From the NCBI GenBank assembly GCA_944386285.1, contig CALXAM010000016.1, positions 1-34,262 on the forward strand: a stretch of DNA of 34,262 nucleotides, in the 5' to 3' direction. The stretch is from an uncultured Clostridia bacterium. Its GTDB lineage: Bacteria; Bacillota; Clostridia; Oscillospirales; Ruminococcaceae. Numbering within the stretch: the stretch's first letter is position 1; every line of letters begins with the position of its first letter. The translations under genes were made by a program, and so were the position numbers. Positions 23,131 to 29,687 of the stretch are shown piece after piece. The notes below the pieces were generated by a model. That model was given only the letters and a program-made list of their open reading frames with translations, was not told the DNA's origin and did not search any database.

Positions 23131-23631
23131 ATGGCTAAAAAAACAGCCACAGTCCCGTTTTCGGGAACCCCGGAGCAGGAAAAGCTCTTAAGCGACGTGA
23201 TTCACGCGCATTTAAATGACAAAGGCGCGTTGATGCCCGTGTTGCAAAAGGCGCAGGATATCTACGGCTATCTGCCCATCGAAGTGCAGAAGATGATTGC
23301 TGTGGGGTTAAATGTTCCGCTTGAGGAGGTATACGGCGTTTCCACGTTTTACTCACAGTTCTCGCTGTATCCGAAGGGACAATATAAAATCAGCGTGTGT
23401 TTGGGCACCGCCTGTTATGTAAAAGGTTCCGGCGACGTGTTTGAGGCACTGTGCAAAAAGCTCGGCATCAAAAGCGGCGAGTGCACACCGGACGGACGGT
23501 TTTCGCTCGATGCGTGCCGCTGTGTCGGCGCGTGCGGCTTAGCGCCGGTGCTTACAGTCAACGACGAAGTGTACGGCAAAGTGACCGTCGATGACGTCGA
23601 CACGATTTTAGCGAAATACCAGACCGTATGA
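23131..23631 (+). CDS. hndA: NAD-linked [FeFe]-hydrogenase subunit A (NuoE-like, 2Fe-2S)
   Basis: 166 residues of the NuoE/HndA family. This thioredoxin-like subunit carries a [2Fe-2S] cluster and helps pass electrons between NADH and the other subunits. The ligands are Cys 90 and 95 (SVCLGTAC) and Cys 131 and 135 (CVGAC), with the usual GVSTFYSQFSLYP before them. The helical N-terminal part (QEKLLSDVIHAHLNDKGALM) also fits. The start follows AAAGGAGG. Its stop overlaps the next gene as ATGATG-type coupling (4 bases). With hndB, hndC and hndD it forms the complete tetrameric set seen in Desulfovibrio fructosovorans HndABCD and in many Clostridia. Confidence 0.92.
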   Translation: MAKKTATVPFSGTPEQEKLLSDVIHAHLNDKGALMPVLQKAQDIYGYLPIEVQKMIAVGLNVPLEEVYGVSTFYSQFSLYPKGQYKISVCLGTACYVKGSGDVFEALCKKLGIKSGECTPDGRFSLDACRCVGACGLAPVLTVNDEVYGKVTVDDVDTILAKYQTV

Positions 23632-24185
23632 TGCCGGAAGTTTCTCTGAACGTGCTTGACATCGTTCAGAACTCAGTGAAGGCAAACGCCTCGCTGATTG
23701 AGATTACGATTTTAAAAAACACACAGACGAAAACGCTTTCGGTGTCGATTAAGGATAACGGCTGCGGCATGACCGACGAGCAGGTTTCCCGCGTGATCGA
23801 CCCGTTTTACACCACGCGCACGACGCGGAAGGTTGGATTGGGCGTTCCGTTTTTTAAGCTCTCCGCGGAGCTTACCGGCGGCAGCTTTTCGATTGAAAGC
23901 AAAGTAAACGTCGGAACAACAGTCTGTGCGGTATACTGCTATGAACACATCGATATGATGCCACTTGGAGATATGGCGGCAACGATGGTTTCACTGGTGA
24001 GTGTGAATCCGTCGATCGATTTTTGCTATACATACGCAGTGGATGACCGTTCGTTTACACTCGATACGCGAGAGGTACGGACGATTTTAGAGGGGGTACC
24101 ATTAAACGAACCTCCTGTGCTTTCGTTTATCAGCGATTTTATCAAGGAAAACGAAGCAGAACTTTTAAAAGAAAACGAAGAATGA
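23628..24185 (+). CDS. HATPase-domain protein of the hnd operon
   Basis: 185 residues with a histidine-kinase-like GHKL ATPase domain and no sensor or dimerisation part. The N box is LDIVQNSVKANASLI, the G1 box is IKDNGCGMTDEQ and the G2 region is TTRTTRKVGLGVPFFKL, followed by GGSFSIESKVNVGTTV. The final 60 residues are a separate, less conserved tail. The first codon overlaps the hndA stop. A lone ATPase between the NuoE and 2Fe-2S subunits is a recurrent feature of clostridial hnd operons. Whether it regulates the hydrogenase or chaperones it is not known. Confidence 0.85.
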   Translation: MMPEVSLNVLDIVQNSVKANASLIEITILKNTQTKTLSVSIKDNGCGMTDEQVSRVIDPFYTTRTTRKVGLGVPFFKLSAELTGGSFSIESKVNVGTTVCAVYCYEHIDMMPLGDMAATMVSLVSVNPSIDFCYTYAVDDRSFTLDTREVRTILEGVPLNEPPVLSFISDFIKENEAELLKENEE

Positions 24186-24204
24186 CAATGTTAAGGTGAT
24201 GCAT

Positions 24205-24855
24205 ATGAAAAAGAAGTACAGTACACTGCCTGAATCGATGAAAAGCATGGAAATGTATGGGTTCCATTGGATGGAATTCGTTGTTTCTGTCCCTTCGCCG
24301 CTCTACATCATAACTTCATATAAAAGCAATGGGCAGCCGAACGCCTGTATGCAGTCCTGGACAACATTCACAGGTGGAAAAAGCGGCTATTATGCGATTG
24401 TTTCCGCGGTCAGCAAATACGGACATTTATATAGAACACTTCACGAAACAGGTGAAGCTGTCATCAACTTTATGTCTGCTGATTTGTATGACAAATGTAT
24501 GTCAACCTGTAAAAACAACGGCTTTGAAACCAACGAAATTGAAACTGCCGGTTTGACTTCGGTTCAAGCGGAAATGGTGAACGCTCCTCTGATTGACGAA
24601 TGCTTTATGAATTTGGAGTGTCGTTTCAAGTGGGAAAGGGAAATTGCTGAAGGCGACGACTATGTTTTGGTATGCCTCGAAATCGTCCGTGTCCATATTG
24701 ACGAAAGACATTTGGATGAGAACGATCTTGGAAGGACAGGAGAAACGGGGATTCTTTACAATATCCATCATCCGATTGATCCTGAGCACTTCAAGGGGAC
24801 AGCCCACGACTATGTCGGTACTGTTAAAAAGATACGGGATTATACCGAGTATTGA
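24205..24855 (+). CDS. Flavin reductase-family protein inserted in the hnd operon
   Basis: About 216 residues of an FMN-binding split-barrel flavoprotein. Family features include FVVSVPSPLYIITSYKSNGQPN, then MQSWTTFTGGKSGYYAIVSAV and GEAVINFMSADLYDKCMSTC. It differs from the hydrogenase genes in lower GC and different codon choice. The start at 24205 follows AAGG at eight bases; ATG at 24199 and GTG at 24196 are alternatives. Usual clostridial hnd operons run from the ATPase gene straight into hndB. Here this gene and about 65 AT-rich bases separate them. It may be a transferred insertion that kept the operon readable, or an accessory electron carrier. It is only distantly similar to the flavin reductase of the rubredoxin fusion at 13732. 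Confidence 0.8.
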   Translation: MKKKYSTLPESMKSMEMYGFHWMEFVVSVPSPLYIITSYKSNGQPNACMQSWTTFTGGKSGYYAIVSAVSKYGHLYRTLHETGEAVINFMSADLYDKCMSTCKNNGFETNEIETAGLTSVQAEMVNAPLIDECFMNLECRFKWEREIAEGDDYVLVCLEIVRVHIDERHLDENDLGRTGETGILYNIHHPIDPEHFKGTAHDYVGTVKKIRDYTEY

Positions 24856-24922
24856 GAGATGCAATTTGATCATATGAAAGCAAAAGCAATATCATTTTTG
24901 ATTTAAGGTGGTGCATGATTGT

Positions 24923-25294
24923 ATGAAAAGTTTAGCGGAACTTCAGGCGATTCGTGACAAGATGAAAGGCGCAATCAATATGCGCGAAGAAAACGGCGAT
25001 AAAATCCGCGTCGTCGTCGGTATGGCGACTTGCGGCATCGCGGCGGGCGCACGTCCGGTGCTCAACAAATTTACAGAAGAGGTTGCAAAACGCAACTTAT
25101 TAAACGTCAGTGTCACACAGACCGGCTGCATCGGTATTTGCCAGTATGAACCGGTCGTTGAGGTGTTCACACCGGACGGCAAGAAAACAACGTATGTGAA
25201 AATGACACCGGAAAAAGCGGTGAAGGTCGTGGCTGACCATTTGGTGAACGGAAATGTCGTTTCCGAATATACCATCGGCAGTGTTGCCAAATAA
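24923..25294 (+). CDS. hndB: NAD-linked hydrogenase subunit B (2Fe-2S thioredoxin-like ferredoxin)
   Basis: A 123-residue [2Fe-2S] protein of the HndB family. It opens MKSLAELQAIRDKMKGAINM, then VVGMATCGIAAGARPVLNKF, where a cluster Cys lies, and VTQTGCIGICQYEPVVEVF with two more; the ending VVADHLVNG is standard. The start is the ATG at 24923, whose N-terminus is that of the family, although the ribosome site AAGGTGG is eleven bases away. GTG codons at 24908 and 24911 would add five or fewer residues. It sits 18 bases before hndC. In HndABCD it is an electron-transfer subunit. The reaction is NADH and reduced ferredoxin giving hydrogen, or the reverse. Confidence 0.88.
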   Translation: MKSLAELQAIRDKMKGAINMREENGDKIRVVVGMATCGIAAGARPVLNKFTEEVAKRNLLNVSVTQTGCIGICQYEPVVEVFTPDGKKTTYVKMTPEKAVKVVADHLVNGNVVSEYTIGSVAK

Positions 25295-25312
25295 GAAGGA
25301 GGAGGAAATCGA

Positions 25313-27100
25313 ATGTATCGTTCCCACGTGCTTGTCTGCGGCGGTACCGGATGTACGTCGTCAGGCAGTCAGCAAATTATTGAGACTCTCGAGCAGGAGA
25401 TCAAAAAAGCCGGCCTTTCCGAAGAAGTCAAGGTCGTAAAAACCGGCTGTTTCGGTCTTTGTGCATTAGGTCCGATTATGATTGTGTATCCGGAAGGAAG
25501 CTTTTACTCGATGGTCAAACCGGAGGATATTCCGGAGATCGTTTCGGAGCACTTGTTAAAAGGCAGAATCGTCAAACGGCTTTTATACTCGGAGACCGTT
25601 ACCGATCAGAACGTCAAATCCTTAAACGAAACCGAATTTTATAAAAAACAGCACCGTGTGGCGCTCAAAAACTGCGGCGTCATCAATCCGGAGAACATCG
25701 AGGAGTACATCGGTGTCGACGGCTATCAGGCGCTCGGCAAGGTACTGACCGAAATGACACCCGAAGAGGTCATTCAGGTCATCAAAGATTCCGGCCTGCG
25801 CGGACGCGGCGGCGGCGGATTCCCGACCGGCGTGAAATGGAGCTTCGCGGCGGCAAACCAAGCGGATCAGAAATACGTCTGCTGTAACGCCGACGAGGGC
25901 GACCCGGGCGCGTTCATGGACCGCTCGATCCTGGAGGGCGACCCGCACGTCGTCATTGAGGCAATGACGATCGCAGGTTATGCAATCGGTGCAAATCAGG
26001 GTTATGTCTATATCCGTGCGGAATATCCGATTGCCGTCAAACGTTTGGAAATCGCAATCAACCAGGCAAGAGAATACGGCTTGCTCGGTAAAAATATTTT
26101 TGACAGCGGCTTTGATTTTGACATTGAGATCCGCTTGGGTGCAGGCGCATTCGTCTGCGGCGAGGAAACCGCGCTCATGACCTCGATCGAAGGCCACCGC
26201 GGTGAGCCGCGTCCGCGTCCGCCGTTCCCGGCAGTCAAAGGTCTGTTTGGCAAACCGACCATTTTAAATAACGTCGAAACCTGGGCAAACATCCCGCAGA
26301 TCATCTTAAAAGGCGCGGACTGGTTTGCTTCGATGGGTACGGAGAAATCGAAAGGTACGAAAGTATTCGCGCTCGGCGGCAAAATCCACAACACCGGCTT
26401 GGTGGAAGTCCCGATGGGTACCACACTGCGCGAGATCATCGAGGAGATCGGCGGCGGTATTCCGAACGGCAAGAAGTTTAAAGCGGCACAGACCGGCGGT
26501 CCGTCCGGCGGATGTATTCCGGCAAGCCTCATTGACACCCCGATCGACTACGATAACCTGTTGGCAGTCGGTTCGATGATGGGTTCGGGCGGCTTAATCG
26601 TCATGGACGAGGACACCTGCATGGTCGATATCGCGAAATTCTTCTTAGAGTTCACGGTCGACGAGTCGTGCGGCAAATGTAATCCGTGCCGTATCGGTAC
26701 AAAACGCATGTATGAGATGCTTTCGAATATCTGCAAAGGCAACGCAACGCTTGAAGATATCGACAAGCTCGAGCAGCTGTGCTATGAGATCAAAGCAGGC
26801 TCGCTGTGCGCGCTCGGCCAGTCGGCGCCGAACCCGGTGCTTTCGACCCTGCGTTATTTCCGCGACGAGTATGTAGCGCACGTCGTTGACAAGAGATGTC
26901 CGGCAGGCGTATGTAAAGATCTTCTTTCGTTTGAGATCGTGGCGGATAAATGTAAAGGCTGTACGCTGTGTGCACGGCAGTGTCCGGTGAACGCAATCAG
27001 CGGTACAGTCAAACAGCCGCATGTCATTGATAAGAGCAAATGTATTAAGTGCGGCGCTTGTATGGAAAAATGCCGGTTCGGCGCAATCGTGAAGAAGTAA
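25313..27100 (+). CDS. hndC: NAD-linked hydrogenase subunit C (NuoF-like FMN/NADH diaphorase)
   Basis: 595 residues in the full HndC order. First comes a [2Fe-2S] thioredoxin-like domain (Cys 9, 14, 46, 50). Next is the NuoF core, with GLRGRGGGGFPTGVKW near 162 for NADH and FMN and LGAGAFVCGEETALMTSIEG near 277. An SLBB-type stretch follows. The iron-sulfur ligands are SCGKCNPCRIGT near 452. At the C-terminus are two [4Fe-4S] motifs, CKGCTLCARQCP and CIKCGACMEKC. This is the diaphorase that exchanges electrons with NAD and, in bifurcating enzymes, is where the split takes place. The start follows GGAGGAGG. hndD comes 15 bases later. Confidence 0.95.
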   Translation: MYRSHVLVCGGTGCTSSGSQQIIETLEQEIKKAGLSEEVKVVKTGCFGLCALGPIMIVYPEGSFYSMVKPEDIPEIVSEHLLKGRIVKRLLYSETVTDQNVKSLNETEFYKKQHRVALKNCGVINPENIEEYIGVDGYQALGKVLTEMTPEEVIQVIKDSGLRGRGGGGFPTGVKWSFAAANQADQKYVCCNADEGDPGAFMDRSILEGDPHVVIEAMTIAGYAIGANQGYVYIRAEYPIAVKRLEIAINQAREYGLLGKNIFDSGFDFDIEIRLGAGAFVCGEETALMTSIEGHRGEPRPRPPFPAVKGLFGKPTILNNVETWANIPQIILKGADWFASMGTEKSKGTKVFALGGKIHNTGLVEVPMGTTLREIIEEIGGGIPNGKKFKAAQTGGPSGGCIPASLIDTPIDYDNLLAVGSMMGSGGLIVMDEDTCMVDIAKFFLEFTVDESCGKCNPCRIGTKRMYEMLSNICKGNATLEDIDKLEQLCYEIKAGSLCALGQSAPNPVLSTLRYFRDEYVAHVVDKRCPAGVCKDLLSFEIVADKCKGCTLCARQCPVNAISGTVKQPHVIDKSKCIKCGACMEKCRFGAIVKK

Positions 27101-27115
27101 GGGAGACAGCGAGAT

Positions 27116-28855
27116 ATGGAAAATGTGAATTTGAAAATCAACGGTCTGTCCGTATCCGCACCGAAGGATGCGACGATTCTTGAGGCAGCGCGTCTTGCGG
27201 GAATCAATATCCCGACGCTTTGTTACTTAAAAGATGTAAACCAGATCGGTGCGTGCCGGATGTGCTTGGTTGAAATTAAAGGCGCGCGCAGCTTTGCGGC
27301 TGCCTGTGTGCAGCCGGTCGGCGAGGGCATGGAAGTGTACACCAATACACCGGCACTGCGCCGCAGCAGAAAAAATACACTCGAACTGATTTTGTCGACC
27401 CACGATAAAAAATGTCTGTCGTGTGTCAGAAGCGGCGACTGCGAACTGCAGCGCCTGGCAAGAGAGTACGGCGTGGACGAGTCGAAATACGAGGGTGAAA
27501 AACCGCACTACGAGCTCGACACCTCCGCCGCACATATGATTCGTGACAACAACAAATGTATCCTCTGCCGCCGCTGCGTCGGTGCGTGCGCAGAGCAGGG
27601 CATCGGCGTGATCGGTCCGAACCGCCGCGGCTTTGCATCGCACATCGGCTGCGCGTTCGAGATGGACTTGGCAGAGACTTCGTGCGTATCGTGTGGACAG
27701 TGCATCGTTGCATGCCCGACCGGCGCGCTTTATGAAAAAGACGACACGGCGAAAGTGTTTGAAGCAATCGGCGATCCGGAAAAAGTTGTCGTGGTACAGA
27801 CCGCGCCGGCTGTCCGTGCAGCGCTCGGTGAGTCGTTCGGCATGCCGATCGGCACAAACGTCAAAGGCAAAATGGTTGCCGCACTGCGCCGTCTGGGATT
27901 TGATAAGGTGTTCGACACCGACTTCTCGGCTGACTTAACGATCATGGAAGAGGCAAACGAATTCATCGATCGTGTGAAAAACGGCGGAAAACTGCCGCTT
28001 ATCACCTCGTGTTCACCGGGATGGGTCAAATTCTGCGAGCACTACTACGAAGATATGATCGACAATCTGTCGTCGTGCAAATCGCCGCAGCAGATGTTCG
28101 GTGCGATCGTCAAAACATACTACGCAGAGAAAGAGAACATCGACCCGAGCAAACTGTTTGTCGTGAGCGTCATGCCGTGTACCGCGAAGAAATTCGAGCG
28201 CGGCCGTGACGATCAGGCAGCAGCAGGCGTGCAGGATATCGACGCTGTGCTTACGACCCGTGAGCTCGCTTCGATGATCAAACGCGCAGGCTTGATGTTT
28301 GAAACACTTCCGGATGAGGAATTCGATATGCCGCTCGGCATCGGTTCCGGCGCAGGCGTCATCTTCGGCGCAACCGGCGGCGTTATGGAAGCGGCACTCC
28401 GTACGGCAGTGGAAACATTGACCGACACGAAACTCGAGGGCGAAGCGCTCGACTTTAAAGAAGTCCGCGGCACCAAAGGCATCAAAGAGGCAACGTATAA
28501 AGTGGGCGATCTCGATGTAAACGTCGCAGTTGTTTCGGGACTCAAAAACGCGCGGATGCTGCTTGACAAAATCCGTGCAGGCGAGGCAAATTATCACTTT
28601 GTCGAAGTGATGGCTTGTCCGGGCGGCTGTGTAAACGGCGGCGGCCAGCCGATTCAGCCGGCAGTTGTACGCAACAATACGGATATCCGTGCGCTTCGTG
28701 CAAGTGTGCTCTATAACGAGGACAAAAACCTGCCGATCCGCAAATCCCATGAAAATCCGGTCATCAAGGAGCTTTACGACACCTATCTTGAAAAACCGGG
28801 CAGCCACAAGGCGCATGAGATTCTGCATACCACCTATGTAAAACGCGGCTACTAA
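27116..28855 (+). CDS. hndD: [FeFe]-hydrogenase catalytic subunit HndD
   Basis: 579 residues. In order: a [2Fe-2S] domain (Cys 36, 47, 50, 64), a His-Cys3 [4Fe-4S] site (His 96, Cys 100, 103, 109), two ferredoxin clusters (Cys 148-158 and 190-200), and the H-cluster domain. The motifs are TSCSPGW at 297-303, MPCTAKKFE at 353-361 and VMACPGGCVNGGGQP at 498-512, so Cys 355, 501 and 505 are present. The first motif reads Cys-Ser where the best-studied enzymes have Cys-Cys. The C-terminal small-subunit-like region (KSHENP ... KPGSHKAHEILH) is complete. It follows hndC at 15 bases and ends the operon at the terminator 28874-28904. Confidence 0.95.
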   Translation: MENVNLKINGLSVSAPKDATILEAARLAGINIPTLCYLKDVNQIGACRMCLVEIKGARSFAAACVQPVGEGMEVYTNTPALRRSRKNTLELILSTHDKKCLSCVRSGDCELQRLAREYGVDESKYEGEKPHYELDTSAAHMIRDNNKCILCRRCVGACAEQGIGVIGPNRRGFASHIGCAFEMDLAETSCVSCGQCIVACPTGALYEKDDTAKVFEAIGDPEKVVVVQTAPAVRAALGESFGMPIGTNVKGKMVAALRRLGFDKVFDTDFSADLTIMEEANEFIDRVKNGGKLPLITSCSPGWVKFCEHYYEDMIDNLSSCKSPQQMFGAIVKTYYAEKENIDPSKLFVVSVMPCTAKKFERGRDDQAAAGVQDIDAVLTTRELASMIKRAGLMFETLPDEEFDMPLGIGSGAGVIFGATGGVMEAALRTAVETLTDTKLEGEALDFKEVRGTKGIKEATYKVGDLDVNVAVVSGLKNARMLLDKIRAGEANYHFVEVMACPGGCVNGGGQPIQPAVVRNNTDIRALRASVLYNEDKNLPIRKSHENPVIKELYDTYLEKPGSHKAHEILHTTYVKRGY

Positions 28856-28873
28856 TAAAAAGGATAAAAAGAT

Positions 28874-28904
28874 AAAACGGGACAGCAAACGCTGTCCCGT
28901 TTTT
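28874..28904 (+). terminator. Intrinsic terminator of the hnd operon
   Basis: Stem ACGGGACAGC/GCTGTCCCGT with loop AAAC, then a T run. It comes 19 bases after the hndD stop and directly before the repeat array. Confidence 0.92.
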
Positions 28905-28908
28905 GCAT

Positions 28909-29616
28909 ATGCTCAAAGACAAAGCACCCACTTCCCAGAGGATGCGCGAAGCGACCGCCGCACCGCAGGTGCCCGGACTAAGCGGGTTTCCACGCCGCGG
29001 GAACATCCGCGGCGGAAGCTTTCTTGGGAGTGAATGCGTGGAGGTAAAGCACCCACTTCCCAGAGAAACCGCCCCGTAAGGGGCGAGGAAACGCCGCAAG
29101 GCGCTTTCCAGAAAATCCGAGCGAAGCGCCGGACTAAGTCCGGATTGACTCGCCTTCGGCGGAGGCGCTTCTCAGGAAAGAATGTGTTCAAAGACATGGT
29201 AGGCGCTCCCCAGAAAATCCGAGCGAAGCGCCGGGCTAAGCCCGCCCGCTAAGCGGGTTTCTGCCGCCTTCGGCGGGGGTGCTTCTCAGGAAAGAATGTG
29301 CTCAAAGACATGGCAGACACTGCCCAGAGGATGCGCGAAGCGACCGCCGCACCGCAGGTGCCCGGACTAAGTCCGGATTGACTCGCCGCGGGAACATCCG
29401 CGGCGAAAGCTTTCTTGGGAGTGACAGCACAAAAACAAAGCACCCACTTCCCAGAGAAACCGCCCCGCAAGGGGCGACCGCCGCACCGCAGGTGCCCGGA
29501 CTAAGTCCGGATTGACTCGCCTTCGGCGGGGGCGCTCCTCAGGAAAGCATATGCTCAAAGGCATGGTAGGCGCTCCCCAGAAAATCCGAGCGAAGCGACC
29601 GCCGCACCGCAGGTGC
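28909..29616. repeat. Hairpin-mosaic repeat array C (about 6 units)
   Basis: About 700 bases built like array B but with a drifted anchor (TCAGGAAAGAATGTGCTCAA, then GACATGG(C/T)A and CCCCAGAAAATCC). The period is about 115-140 bp. It reuses the same hairpins (GCACCGCAGGTGC, CGCCTTCGGCG, CCCCGTAAGGGG, CCGCGGGAACATCCGCGG) and adds CCGGACTAAGTCCGG and CCGGGCTAAGCCCG. It fills the whole gap between the convergent hndD and GH9 genes. Short frames on both strands follow the repeat and carry no ribosome sites. Confidence 0.85.
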
Positions 29617-29650
29617 AATACCCCGCAGAGGAAGTCCTCTGCGGGGTATT
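29617..29650. terminator. Perfect 16-bp palindrome between array C and the GH9 gene
   Basis: Arms AATACCCCGCAGAGGA and its exact complement are separated by two bases. It lies 38 bases after the GH9 stop (minus strand). T runs on both sides are short, so it is only a probable terminator; the stem itself is beyond doubt. Confidence 0.6.
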
Positions 29651-29687
29651 TCGATGAAATGGAAATGGATCAAATGAAGCGACCGAT

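Noticed and set aside
28764..29618. Short frames across array C
   Set aside because: Same reasoning: repeat-driven, no start signals, and they overlap on both strands.
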